Shown: piece by piece, positions 10,047 through 18,907 of the stretch
Layout of the letters: every line of letters begins with the position of its first letter
How positions within the stretch are numbered: the stretch's first letter is position 1
Source: CAVOGJ01 sp963695405
GTDB taxonomy: Bacteria > Planctomycetota > Planctomycetia > Pirellulales > Pirellulaceae
Direction of reading: 5' to 3'
Assembly (NCBI GenBank): GCA_963695405.1
Contig: CAVOGJ010000022.1
Location: 1-64,000, forward strand
DNA: 64,000 nucleotides
Made by a program: the position numbers and the translations under genes
Notes under the pieces: model-generated
Seen by the model: only the letters and a program-made list of their open reading frames with translations
The model's database searches: none
Told to the model about the DNA's origin: nothing

Positions 10047-10412
10047 GCTGCGCCGAGCAACGATCGGTCGATTCTTGGACTGTCCTAAAAATCAAACGGG
10101 ATCGCGACGACTTTCTGGGACGCCCGTGCCACGCCGACCGTCCCTCCCGTTGCGTGCGGCGGTGGTTTTCACCTTATCAGATTCGTGCCGGACCGAACAC
10201 GTGGCGGTTGATCTGTCCAACTTCTTTCAATTTGCAGTTGGCTAATTGCAGGCGGTCGATGCACTTCTGCAGCTTTAGAGCGCTTCTTGCGAGCGAGAGT
10301 CCGGCGGTCTGATTCCGTGCGGGTGTCTGTTTCGGCCGCTTGCCTCGTCGTACTCGGACCACGCACTGAGGAAATTCGGCTCGGCCGGTGAGTGGAAGCA
10401 CAAGCTACTGGC
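10047..10412. other. Gene-free stretch
   Basis: A 366-bp stretch between the repeat and the HAF pseudogene. A minus-strand open frame at 10177-10401 (74 codons) has a plausible basic helical end ('LKLQKCIDRLQLANCKL'). It has no start context or family I recognise, so I do not call it a gene. Confidence 0.5.
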
Positions 10413-10830
10413 TCACCGATTGGTTTTCTGTGTCGGCCGTTGCAGTATCAGGGTGCGATAAGTCAGTAGCGCGGTCGCTCCTAGGCTAGGCAACAGATGG
10501 GACGCCGGCTCGGGTATCACATCGATTCAAGCTACCCACGTTTCCTCGCCGCCGAGTGGGTTGATGCCTCGTCCGGTAAGTCGGAGATTGCTCGAGCATC
10601 GGTAAGTTGCCATCCGGTGAGATCGACGCCAACCATCGCGAGAAACGACTCAAGGGAATGCATTCCCCCCTTCGGAAGTCCAAATAAATGCTTCCTGCTC
10701 AAGTGAAACACTGCTTTCGCTGATGTCCACAACAATGCTTCCATCTGCAGACATATCGCATGCCGCCGAGTGGGTGTCGCCAACACCAACGTGTTGCCGC
10801 GATCGGCCCATTGCATCCAAGGCGATGCCT
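10413..10830 (-). pseudogene. Remnant of a HAF-repeat PEP-CTERM exported protein
   Basis: Read on the minus strand, three frames together give the tail of a HAF-repeat extracellular protein. One frame has 'ACDMSADGSIVVD' and 'EAFIWTSEGG'. A second has 'GMHSLESFLAMVGVDLTGWQ' and 'LTDARAISD'. The third has 'GINPLGGEETWVA', a stop, then the sorting tail 'VIPEPASHLLPSLGATALL' ending at 10413. At least two frameshifts and one nonsense codon separate them, and the N-terminal part is missing. The upstream edge (about 10830-10848) abuts a serine-recombinase fragment on the opposite strand, suggesting truncation by an integrated element. Confidence 0.75.
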
Positions 10831-10847
10831 GTGGCTTGCTGGCTTGG

Positions 10848-11000
10848 CCGCTCGATAAGTATGGCGTGTCGTTTGTCTCGGTGACGCAGCAGTTCAACCC
10901 GACTCATTCGCTGGGCCGGCTGACGCTGAATATCCTGCTGTCGTTCGCCCAGTTCGAGCGAGAAATCATTGGCGGACACATCTGCGACAAGATCGCCGGT
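10848..11000 (+). pseudogene. Serine recombinase (resolvase) N-domain fragment
   Basis: About 51 codons match the second half of the resolvase catalytic domain: 'LDKYGVSFVSVTQQFNPT', 'GRLTLNILLSFAQFEREI' and 'DKIAG'. The catalytic-serine region upstream and everything after the 'FAQFERE..G..I.DKIA' block are missing. A larger open frame runs 10770-11159, but its ends do not resemble the family. It sits at the left edge of the metal-efflux operon; another recombinase remnant lies at the right edge (17863-18235) on the other strand. Confidence 0.8.
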
Positions 11001-11184
11001 CGTATTCCGTGGATTTCCCGGCTGGTGGCTTTGGCGATTCGGTATCAAGCGATGCTGCTCTGGTCGATTCAGCGTCGGATTTGGCAGCTGATATTGCAGC
11101 GTGATCGCAGCGAGAGCAATTCGCAGAGTAGCGATCAGCCAAATTCCTATTGTAAATGATGAAGTCCTAGCCGATAATCATGAA

Positions 11185-11583
11185 ATGATCGATCGAGTCC
11201 TTCGTATTGTGATGATTGCGGCGGTGCTGGCTTGTCCTGCATTGGGTGGTCTTTGCTGCGATGCGGGAAGCTCGGACTTGACTGCCGAAACGCTGGCGGT
11301 CGACGTTTGCGAAACGCGATGCTGCCACGATTCGGAGTCGCCAGAGCCTGTTTGTCCGGCTGAGCGCGGCAAGTGTCACCATTGCTTCTGTGCCGGTGCG
11401 CTACCGGTTGGGCCGAGTGCTTTGGAGTCGCTTTCGTTCGATTTGATTGCGTTTGATTTTGTTGTTTTGACGCCGGCTTCGACGCTGGCCTCTTTCCATT
11501 GGGCGTCTGCTCGGCTCGATGTTTGCCAGTGCCCGCCGACGACGGGCCAGCGATTGGCGACTCTCTGCACGCTGCTGGTCTAG
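11185..11583 (+). CDS. Small Cys-rich exported protein of the efflux operon
   Basis: A 132-aa protein. The N-terminus 'MIDRVLRIVMIAAVLACPAL' is a signal peptide or lipoprotein-like leader. The mature part is rich in Cys and His ('VCETRCCHDS', 'RGKCHHCFCAG'), a pattern that suits soft-metal binding. The rest is hydrophobic with no recognised domain. It is the first gene of the putative efflux operon, 135 bp before the adaptor, where an outer-membrane TolC-like gene would often be. No clear ribosome binding site is seen before the ATG at 11185, so the start is uncertain. The metal-related role is inferred from context and composition. Confidence 0.6.
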   Translation: MIDRVLRIVMIAAVLACPALGGLCCDAGSSDLTAETLAVDVCETRCCHDSESPEPVCPAERGKCHHCFCAGALPVGPSALESLSFDLIAFDFVVLTPASTLASFHWASARLDVCQCPPTTGQRLATLCTLLV

Positions 11584-11718
11584 CAGCCGACTTTCCCACG
11601 CATTTGATGAGTGGATCGTCAAATCCTGAGCGGGTTGCTGCGCACGTGTTGCGTGGTGATCGCTTGATCTTTGAAATTCAAGAACCCGTCTTTGTGCCCG
11701 TATTGCCAGTGTGCCCGT

Positions 11719-13362
11719 ATGTCTACAATTCTTAAAAAGCCGGAAGTCGATGCGTCGGCGACCAATCCGCCGACGCAAAATGGCGTCGCGGAAGCCGACC
11801 GAAATGAAGCGGCGGCAGCACGACCGAAAGTCGTTGCAGCGATTCTTGGATGGATTCCCTCAGTCTTGGTGCTGAGCTTGCTGGGCGGCATCGGGTGGTA
11901 CGGACATCATTACGATTGGAAGCTGCCGTCGTTCAGCTCTTTTGCGACGACGGAGGTTGCACCGGGACCAGAATGGTGTGACAGCCACGGCGTGCCGGAA
12001 GATGACTGCGTCGTTTGCGATCCGTCGCTGCTGGAATCGCCTCCGGAATTGACGTTCTGCAATAAGCACGGTGTGCATGGCTGCGTGCTTGATCACCCTG
12101 AACTAGCACAGACCACAACACCGGTCGATGTAACCGAAGAGGACTTGCGAAGAGCCGCGGAGGCATTGGCGTTGATACCGCGTTCTGAGAACTTGCCGCT
12201 GAGCAGTTCGGCAGGTTCGCGGATTCAGTTCGCTTCGATCGAAGCGATGAACAAGGCTGGCGTCGATGTTGAACCGGTGACTCAAGCGAGCATCACCGAG
12301 TCGATTGAGGCGGCGGGCGAGATTCAATACGACGCGACCAAGACGGCCCAAGTGTCGCCCACGGCCGATGGCATCGTTCGTAAAGTTGTGGCCAACGTGG
12401 GAGACTGGGTCAAAGCCGGTGACGTGTTGGCGGTGGTCGATTCCAAAGAGATCGGGCGGTTGAAATCGGAGTTGCTGTCGGCCTTGCTGGAAGAACGTTT
12501 GCAGCTCGATCAGCTCGCTCGCGTCGAGAAACTCGCACCGAGCGGGGTGGTGCCGGGTCGGCGTGTGATTGAGGTGAAGACCGATCTGCAACAAGCAACC
12601 GTGGCGGTCGAGCAAGCTGTTCGTGGCTTTGCAAATTTGGGCGTAACCGTCGATCCCGAAGCATTGCAATTCTCGAGCTTGCCGGAAACGAAACGACGCG
12701 TGCGTGCGATCGGAATGGGCCAAATTGATTCATCAACCGGCGGCGACAACCTGATCGCCGTGACCGCACCCATTGAAGGTCGCATTGTCGATCGCGATGT
12801 GACGGTGGGCGAGGTCGTCGACCGCGGCAGCCGCATGTTCCGCATCGCCGATACGCGAACGGTGTGGTTGGACTTGCGAGTCCCGGCCGAGCAAGCATCG
12901 TTGGCTCGACTCGGATTGCCGGTTCGCTATCGAGCCGATGGCAGTCAAGTCGAACACGCAGGCACGATCAGTTGGATCAGCAGCGATGTCGATTCTCAAA
13001 CCCGCACGGTTCGCGTTCGAGCGGAGCTACCGAACGACGAGGAATGCCTCCGCAACGAATCATTCGGACAAGGCGAAATCGTGCTGCGGCAAGAACCGGC
13101 GACGATCGTGGTGCCTGAGGAGTCGCTGCAATGGGATGGTTCGAGCCACGTGGTGTTTATTCGCGACGCGAGGTTCTTCGAAAAGGATCGGCCGAAGTTC
13201 TTCGTGACTCGATCAGTCCGCCCGGGCGCGAAGCAGGATGGCTTCGTCGAAATCATCGCTGGCGTGTTGCCCGGTGAAGTCGTCGCGAGTCGCGGCAGCG
13301 ATGTACTCCGTGCCCAACTCCTTCGGAGCAACTTGGGAGCTGGCTGCACCTGCGGTCACTGA
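11719..13362 (+). CDS. Heavy-metal RND efflux periplasmic adaptor subunit
   Basis: A 547-aa membrane-fusion protein (CusB/CzcB family) that would link an RND pump to the outer membrane. The membrane anchor is at ~37-60. Residues 86-100 hold the motif 'WCDSHGVPEDDCVVC', and a second Cys/His cluster ('FCNKHGVHGC') is at 113-122. The classical adaptor follows: 'ADGIVRKVVANVGDWVKAGD' biotinyl-lipoyl half, helical hairpin, 'VTAPIEGRIVDRDVTVGEVV' and a beta-barrel. The end is 'CTCGH', another possible metal ligand. The ATG at 11719 is preferred over a TTG at 11671. The pump gene starts 3 bp after its stop, so they are translationally linked. Confidence 0.9.
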   Translation: MSTILKKPEVDASATNPPTQNGVAEADRNEAAAARPKVVAAILGWIPSVLVLSLLGGIGWYGHHYDWKLPSFSSFATTEVAPGPEWCDSHGVPEDDCVVCDPSLLESPPELTFCNKHGVHGCVLDHPELAQTTTPVDVTEEDLRRAAEALALIPRSENLPLSSSAGSRIQFASIEAMNKAGVDVEPVTQASITESIEAAGEIQYDATKTAQVSPTADGIVRKVVANVGDWVKAGDVLAVVDSKEIGRLKSELLSALLEERLQLDQLARVEKLAPSGVVPGRRVIEVKTDLQQATVAVEQAVRGFANLGVTVDPEALQFSSLPETKRRVRAIGMGQIDSSTGGDNLIAVTAPIEGRIVDRDVTVGEVVDRGSRMFRIADTRTVWLDLRVPAEQASLARLGLPVRYRADGSQVEHAGTISWISSDVDSQTRTVRVRAELPNDEECLRNESFGQGEIVLRQEPATIVVPEESLQWDGSSHVVFIRDARFFEKDRPKFFVTRSVRPGAKQDGFVEIIAGVLPGEVVASRGSDVLRAQLLRSNLGAGCTCGH

Positions 13363-13365
13363 TTC

Positions 13366-16300
13366 ATGCTCGAAGACCTTATCGACCTATCGCTTCGCCA
13401 TCGCTTCGCTGTACTGCTCGGCGTCGTTGTCCTGATTGCCGGCGGCAGCTACGCGCTCGTTCAACTGGACATCGACGCGTTTCCCGACACGACGCCGGTG
13501 ATGGTGCAGGTCAACACGACCGCCGAATCGCTTTCGCCGGAAGAGATCGAACGACAGATCACGTACAGCATCGAGCAATCCTTGTCGGGGCTGCCCTCGC
13601 TCAAAAACATTCGCTCGGTTTCCAAATTCGGATTTTCGCAAGTTGTCGTGACCTTTGAAGACAGCACCGACATCTACTTCGGTCGGCAAGTCGTTGGCGA
13701 ACGATTGGCCACTGTCGAGTTGCCGCGAGGCGTCGGTCGGCCGGAGATGGGACCGGTAGCGACGGGACTGGGTGAGGTCTTTCACTACGTGCTGACGTAT
13801 CCCGATGTCGACTTCACGACGTTGTCCGAAGACGAACGGTTGCGATTGCTGACGCAGCTGCGCACTACGCACGATTGGGTCGTCAAACCGCAACTTCGGA
13901 CGGTGCCGGGAACTGCGGAGATTAATAGTTGGGGAGGCTACGAGAAGCAGTTTCAGGTTCGCATTGACCCGGCGGGATTGGTTTCGCGGGGTTTGACGTT
14001 CGACGAAGTCATCACGGCATTGCAAGAAAACAATCGCAATGTCGGCGGCGGGAACATCGACCGGCTGGGCGAATTGTTGCTTGTGCAAGGTTTGGGGCGC
14101 ACGTCCAGCGAAGAACAAATCGAAGCGATCGTGATCAAGTCGGACGACGGCGTTCCGGTGCGAATCAGCGATGTGGCGAGCGTTGAGCTTGGTCACGAGA
14201 TTCGCCGTGGTGCGGTGTCGGCCGACGGCCGCGGTGAAGCGGTGATGGGTCTGGGGTTCATGCTGATGGGCGAGAACACGCATCAATACACCGCCGCGCT
14301 GAAGCAACGTGTCGAGGAAATTGAAGCGAATCTGCCGACCGGCATGACGTTGGTGACGATGTACGACCGCACCGAACTAGTCGACTCGGTCATCGACACG
14401 GTTCGCAAGAATCTGTTTGAAGGCGGGCTGCTGGTTGTCGCGGTGCTGTTCTTGTTCCTCGGCAACCTGCGAGCCGGGTTGATTGTCGCGCTGGCGATCC
14501 CGCTGTCGATGTTGTTCGCGTTTACGGGCATGTGGCGGTTTGGGATTGCGGCCAGTTTGCTCAGCCTCGGTGCGATCGACTTTGGCTTGGTCGTCGATAG
14601 CAGCGTCGTGATGGTTGAAAACTGTGTTCGGCATTTGAGCCTTGCGAACCCGCTCGGTCGCAGTCGGCTCGAACGGATTCGCGACGCCGCGGTCGAGGTT
14701 CGCGGCCCGACGATGTTCGGCGAGTTGATCATCATGATCGTTTACCTGCCGATCCTTACGCTCGAGGGCGTCGAAGGCAAAATGTTTCGGCCGATGGCGT
14801 TAACGGTCATCTTCGCGCTTGCCGGTTCGATGCTGTTGTCGATGACACTGATGCCGGTGCTGGCCAGTTTGCTGTTGCCGAAGAAGATCAGCCATCGCGA
14901 GCCGTTGCTGGTGCGATTGCTGAAACGCATCTATCGACCAATTTTGCATTTCACGATGCACCAACGGATTGCCGTGATCGGCCTCGCGATAGCGGTGCTG
15001 GTCGTCGCCTTTGGCATGATCGCTCCGAACCTTGGCACCGAATTCATGCCGCAACTCAGCGAGGGTGCGGTGGCGATTAACGTTGTGCGATTGGCCGGTA
15101 CGGAGCTGAATGATTCGATCCAGTTCAATACGCGAATGGAAAAGGCGTTGCTCGACGCGTTTCCCGACGAAGTCGCTCACGTGTGGAGTCGCATCGGGTC
15201 GGCGGAGATCGCAACCGACCCGATGGGACTCGAACTGACGGACGTGTTCATCACATTGCGTCCGCGTTCTCAGTGGCAAAAAGCGGCCACGCAAGCCGAG
15301 CTGACTCGATTGTTCGAGGAAACGCTTCGCGACTTCCCCGGCCAGCGACTGGCCTACACGCAACCAATCAAGCTACGGCTTGACGAGCTTGGCACCGGCA
15401 GCCGATCAGACATCGCGGTCAAACTGTATGGCGACGATCTGGATGAACTGTCCGACAAGGCTGCCAAGATCGAGCGAGTCTTGTTGATGGTCGACGGTGC
15501 AGCCGACGTCGGCGCGACGCAGTTGACGGGTCAGCCGATGCTGCAAGTTAGAATCCGGCAGGACGACATCGCCCGCTACGGCGTACCGGCCAGTGCGGTG
15601 CTGAACATCGTCGAGGCGATCGGAAATCGTCCGGTTGGCGACGTGTTTGAAGGCCAGTTGCGATTTCCGTTGACCGTTCGTTTGCCGGACGAATATCGCG
15701 AAGATCCAGATTCCATTCGTGCCATCCCGATCACCACGCCCCGCGGCGAGCAGATTCCGCTCGGTCGCTTGGCCGACGTGGATGTCACCACCGGTCCTTC
15801 GCAGATCGCTCGCGAATGGGGACAGCGTCGCGTCACGGTATCGGTCAACGTTCGTGGTCGCGATGTTGGCAGTTTCGTCGCAGAAGCACGCCGCAAGATT
15901 GATGAACAAATCGTGATGCCGTCGGCTCGCTACCACGTCGAGTTTGGCGGGCAATTTGAAAACATGATTCGTGCGAGACAACGCCTGATAATCGTTGTGC
16001 CCGTCGCGCTCGTGCTGATCTTTTCGCTGCTCTACGTGACCTATGGCAACATCGTCGACACCCTCCGCGTCTTCACCGGAATTCCCTTCGCGTGGACCGG
16101 TGGCATCATCGCTCTGTGGCTGCGAGACATGCCGTTCTCGATCTCCGCAGCCGTCGGGTTCGTTGCCCTGTCAGGCGTCGCGGTGCTAGATGACATGTTG
16201 TTAGTGTCAACGATTCGAGCATTGCGCGGCCGCGGACTCGACTTGGAAAAGGCTGTCGAGGAAGCGGCGTTGACTCGCTTGCGACCGGTGTTGATGACCA

Positions 16301-16587
16301 CGCTGGTCGCCGCGTTGGGCTTTGTTCCGATGGCATTCAGCACCGGCATGGGTGCGGAAGTGCAACGCCCGCTGGCCACCGTTGTCATCGGGGGCGTGAT
16401 CAGTGCGATGGTGATGTCGTTGCTGGTCCTGCGAGTGCTCTACATGGTTTTTCAGTCGCCGATCTCGAAGGACGCATCGTCTAGCAAGGACACGACGGCC
16501 CACCAAGACAACGGGCATGCTTACGAACCACGCGCCGCTGAGGGCGTTGCTACCGTCTCCGAACGTCTCGGGGTCGGGACGAAATGA
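13366..16587 (+). CDS. CzcA/CusA-family heavy-metal RND efflux pump
   Basis: A 1,073-aa inner-membrane RND transporter. The N-terminus has 'LDIDAFPDTTPVMVQVNT' and 'ITYSIEQSLSGLPSL', typical of the heavy-metal efflux subfamily. Near residue 405, 'AIDFGLVVDSSVVMVEN' is the TM4 motif of the divalent-cation (Co/Zn/Cd, CzcA) group rather than the Cu/Ag group, whose TM4 lacks the DFG. Two large periplasmic loops and twelve membrane spans are inferred from the layout. 'GFVALSGVAVLDDMLLV' marks the second half. The protein lies directly after its adaptor and is full length. It would use the proton gradient to expel divalent metals. No outer-membrane channel gene is present nearby. Confidence 0.92.
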   Translation: MLEDLIDLSLRHRFAVLLGVVVLIAGGSYALVQLDIDAFPDTTPVMVQVNTTAESLSPEEIERQITYSIEQSLSGLPSLKNIRSVSKFGFSQVVVTFEDSTDIYFGRQVVGERLATVELPRGVGRPEMGPVATGLGEVFHYVLTYPDVDFTTLSEDERLRLLTQLRTTHDWVVKPQLRTVPGTAEINSWGGYEKQFQVRIDPAGLVSRGLTFDEVITALQENNRNVGGGNIDRLGELLLVQGLGRTSSEEQIEAIVIKSDDGVPVRISDVASVELGHEIRRGAVSADGRGEAVMGLGFMLMGENTHQYTAALKQRVEEIEANLPTGMTLVTMYDRTELVDSVIDTVRKNLFEGGLLVVAVLFLFLGNLRAGLIVALAIPLSMLFAFTGMWRFGIAASLLSLGAIDFGLVVDSSVVMVENCVRHLSLANPLGRSRLERIRDAAVEVRGPTMFGELIIMIVYLPILTLEGVEGKMFRPMALTVIFALAGSMLLSMTLMPVLASLLLPKKISHREPLLVRLLKRIYRPILHFTMHQRIAVIGLAIAVLVVAFGMIAPNLGTEFMPQLSEGAVAINVVRLAGTELNDSIQFNTRMEKALLDAFPDEVAHVWSRIGSAEIATDPMGLELTDVFITLRPRSQWQKAATQAELTRLFEETLRDFPGQRLAYTQPIKLRLDELGTGSRSDIAVKLYGDDLDELSDKAAKIERVLLMVDGAADVGATQLTGQPMLQVRIRQDDIARYGVPASAVLNIVEAIGNRPVGDVFEGQLRFPLTVRLPDEYREDPDSIRAIPITTPRGEQIPLGRLADVDVTTGPSQIAREWGQRRVTVSVNVRGRDVGSFVAEARRKIDEQIVMPSARYHVEFGGQFENMIRARQRLIIVVPVALVLIFSLLYVTYGNIVDTLRVFTGIPFAWTGGIIALWLRDMPFSISAAVGFVALSGVAVLDDMLLVSTIRALRGRGLDLEKAVEEAALTRLRPVLMTTLVAALGFVPMAFSTGMGAEVQRPLATVVIGGVISAMVMSLLVLRVLYMVFQSPISKDASSSKDTTAHQDNGHAYEPRAAEGVATVSERLGVGTK

Positions 16588-16612
16588 GAGGTCTTTTAAC
16601 CAAGGAAATGAA

Positions 16613-16957
16613 ATGCGTTTGATTCATGGAATGTCGATTGCTATTGCTGCCGTGTTGTTCGTCGGCGTGGCGGGTTGCGGAAGCAGCACGGAAGCCCCAG
16701 TGACTGAGGAGCCGGTAGCCGAAGGCTCAACGGGCGATCACAGCGGTTGGTGGTGCATCGAACACGGCGTCCCCGAAGAAGAATGTCCGTTGTGTAAGAC
16801 CTCGTTGGTAGCCGACTTCAAAGCAAAAGGCGATTGGTGCGACGAACACAATCGGCCCGCGTCGCAATGCTTCACCTGCAACCCGGATAATTTCGACAAG
16901 TTCGCCGCTCGCTACGAAGCCAAGTTTGGCAAACAACCACCTGAGCCGACCGAATAA
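16613..16957 (+). CDS. Small lipoprotein with paired Cys-His (HGVPE) motifs
   Basis: A 114-aa lipoprotein with signal peptide and lipobox ending at Cys22 ('FVGVAGCGSS'). The mature part holds two related clusters: 'WCIEHGVPEEECPLC' (47-61) and 'WCDEHNRPASQCFTC' (75-89). Both follow the same W-C-x2-H-x3-[PA]-x3-C-x2-C plan seen in the adaptor of this operon. This plan suggests metal coordination (inference). A ribosome binding site 'aaggaaa' precedes the ATG, and it lies 25 bp after the pump gene. A likely role is periplasmic metal binding or delivery to the pump. Confidence 0.75.
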   Translation: MRLIHGMSIAIAAVLFVGVAGCGSSTEAPVTEEPVAEGSTGDHSGWWCIEHGVPEEECPLCKTSLVADFKAKGDWCDEHNRPASQCFTCNPDNFDKFAARYEAKFGKQPPEPTE

Positions 16958-16958
16958 G

Positions 16959-17278
16959 CCATAGCCGATTGCGGGTGCGAACTCGAAGCTGAGAACGACG
17001 CACAGCGGAGCAGACTGCGCATCATGCTGGTCATCAACCCGTCGATGTGTCTGACGGAAGTCGTCGTCGGGATCGCTGCTGGTTCGACAGGCTTGATTGC
17101 CGATTCGCTGGACACGTTGGCCGATGCCAGCGTGTGCGCAATTAGCTTGTATGCCGTTGGCCGAGCGGTTCACATCCGCCGTGGCGCGGCCACCGACAGC
17201 GGTGTGCCACAATTGATACTGGGTGTCAGTGTTCTCATCGAAGCCGCCCGTCGATTCATCAGTGGCGGCGACCTGAGT
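16959..17278 (+). pseudogene. Truncated cation diffusion facilitator (CDF) transporter
   Basis: The frame reads 'DCGCELEAENDAQRSRLRI', then 'LVINPSMCLTEVVVGIAAGS', 'TGLIADSLDTLADASV' and 'SLYAVGRA', ending near 'EAARRFISGGD'. This is the N-terminal half of a CzcD-type zinc/cobalt exporter, with the metal-site 'ADSLDxxAD' motif. Similarity stops abruptly at about 17278 and the frame continues into unrelated sequence. No good start lies upstream of the ATG at 17024. It begins immediately after the lipoprotein gene, so it was once the last gene of the efflux operon. Confidence 0.8.
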
Positions 17279-17449
17279 ATTATATTTTTAGCTGGAGCAC
17301 CAAGTTCTTTTGAGCCACACGCACGCCAGGCCAATGGCGCACTTGGCCAGGGCAAAGGTAGGTGGTTCGGGCACAGCCCTGAGGGTCAACGTCGTGGCTG
17401 CGGTGGCATGGGCGGACACTGGCCAAATCACGCCACAATCATCAGGTGG

Positions 17450-17866
17450 CTAAGCGTGGAACGTCAGGTCTGGCTTTACTGCCCGTCCCCACAATTGCCG
17501 TTGCTTTCGCCAATCGGGAATGGCAGCGATCGGTCGCAGGTCTCGCTCGGTCACTGGGTCCCTTCCGCATTCCACGCGCGGTAAGTCGAGTACCTGCTCC
17601 TGAATATCCGGAGCCAAGTTGAGCAGATTCATAATCTGCGTCAGCCGCGCTCGGGTCACGTGCCCGACACGTGCCAATTCCGCCTGGTCCGCCACGACGC
17701 CGTCACGGATCAACTGGTCAATGCGGATCGCCAGTGCCATGAGACGCGCCACACGCGGCACGCGTCCCAACGGTACGGGCTCCGCCCTGCCCTCCCGCAA
17801 CTCCTTCCGACTCCGCCGGCCCGTGACCACATTGAACGGACGGACGACGGTCATGCCTCGCTTCAT
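17450..17866 (-). CDS. Recombinase-associated hypothetical protein
   Basis: A 138-aa protein starting at the ATG at 17866, which overlaps the stop codon of the recombinase fragment by an ATGA junction; the frame is open further upstream but that part is recombinase. It contains 'RVARLMALAIRIDQLIRDG', a helix-turn-helix-like 'ADQAELARVGHVTRARLTQI', then 'LNLAPDIQEQVLDLPRVE' and 'WRKQRQLW'. I recall such proteins encoded directly after large serine recombinases, possibly as DNA-binding accessory factors. With its partner gene truncated it is probably non-functional, though its own frame is intact. Confidence 0.6.
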   Translation of the reverse strand: MKRGMTVVRPFNVVTGRRSRKELREGRAEPVPLGRVPRVARLMALAIRIDQLIRDGVVADQAELARVGHVTRARLTQIMNLLNLAPDIQEQVLDLPRVECGRDPVTERDLRPIAAIPDWRKQRQLWGRAVKPDLTFHA

Positions 17867-18235
17867 GCCGCGTGCTCCTGGTGTTGATTCAATTCCGCCG
17901 CCATGGCGCACTCGCAGGTTGCGCAACGCAGCAGCCCACGGAGCAAGGCGCCGCATTTATTCCGGACCAATCGCCCCCCGTCTCTTCCGTTCCGTGTGAG
18001 CATTCGCTGGGCGCGATCGAACACGTCCGGATCGACGATCGCCACTTGCTCGCCGGCGTGAACCTCGTCTTTGTATTGGACGTTGCCCAGGTAGACAACG
18101 TTGGACAACAGCCCGTGCACGGCATTCTTCGTGAACGGGCGGCCGCCGCGCTTCGTGCCTTTGTGGGTGACCCAGTGTTTTGTGACCCAGCCACGGCGGT
18201 CTAATTCCTTGACCGTGGCCAACGCCCCGGCACCA
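17863..18235 (-). pseudogene. Large serine recombinase, C-terminal fragment
   Basis: About 125 codons of the recombinase domain and zinc ribbon: 'VKELDRRGWVTKHWVTHKG', 'GRPFTKNAVHGLLSNVVY', 'VDPDVFDRAQRMLTRNGRD' and the zinc-ribbon beginning 'GLLRCATCECAM'. The catalytic N-terminus is absent. Upstream of about 18235 the sequence changes to a phage-type ATPase on the other strand. The 3' end stops just after the first CxxC, shorter than usual. Together with the fragment at 10848-11000 it frames the metal-efflux operon. Confidence 0.82.
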
Positions 18236-18907
18236 GTGTTCGTGCCCACCGAAGACGGACTTTCCGAGATTGATTGCGATCGCTTTCCCCTGGCGACAAC
18301 GTTTGAGGAAGTGCCTGCCGCGCTCAAGGATTTGAATTCCGAGGAACATGACTACGAGACCGTCGTCCTCGACAGCGTTAGCGGGTTGGAACGAATCATC
18401 TTCGACGCGCTATGTCGCCAATACAGCGTTTCCTGCATTGAGAAAGTCGATGGTGGATATGCCCGAGGTTACACGCACGCACTGGGCTATTGGCGACAGA
18501 TCCTCGGTGCGCTCAACAACCTCCGCGTCCATCGCGGCATGGTCATCATTTGCATTGCGCACGCGAAAGTCGAGAAGTTCGAGGACCCGGAGTCATCAGC
18601 CTACGATCGATTCAGCCCGCGGTTGCACAAGCATGCTGCGGCTCTCCTTTGCGAGTGGGCGGACGCTGTCTTATTCGCCATGCGGAAATTCCGCACGCAG
18701 AAGGAGGACGCCGGCTTCAAACGCCAGCGGACCATCGCCACGGCGCTTGGGAAGGGCGGCGTCGAGCGGATTATCCGCTGCGTTGGCGGTCCAAGCTGCA
18801 TCGCGAAAAATCGTTACTCGATCGCCGAGAAAATACCGCTCAATTGGGCGGCGTTGGTGAAGGCAATTTCCGATTCCAGAGATCAAGGAGCTAAGACAAA
18901 TGGCTGA
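18231..18907 (+). pseudogene. Phage-type AAA/RecA-like ATP-binding protein, N-terminally truncated
   Basis: Recognisable sequence begins near 'EDGLSEIDCDRFP' and includes the Walker B-like 'YETVVLDSVSGLERIIFDAL'. It continues with 'GMVIICIAHAKVEKF' and 'YDRFSPRLHKHAAALLCEWA', matching the phage nucleotide-binding (AAA_24/Sak4-like) family that works with single-strand annealing and replication. The Walker A segment should lie just upstream but is replaced by the recombinase remnant. The open frame extends back to 18101 only through that foreign sequence. It overlaps the start of the DUF669 gene by 8 bases, as in phage operons. Confidence 0.75.

Noticed and set aside
10177..10401. Possible 74-codon minus-strand gene
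   Set aside because: No ribosome site, no recognised family, and it lies among pseudogene and repeat debris.
17024..17584. Complete 186-aa transporter
   Set aside because: Only the first ~85 codons resemble a CDF protein; the rest is unrelated sequence after a breakpoint at about 17278.
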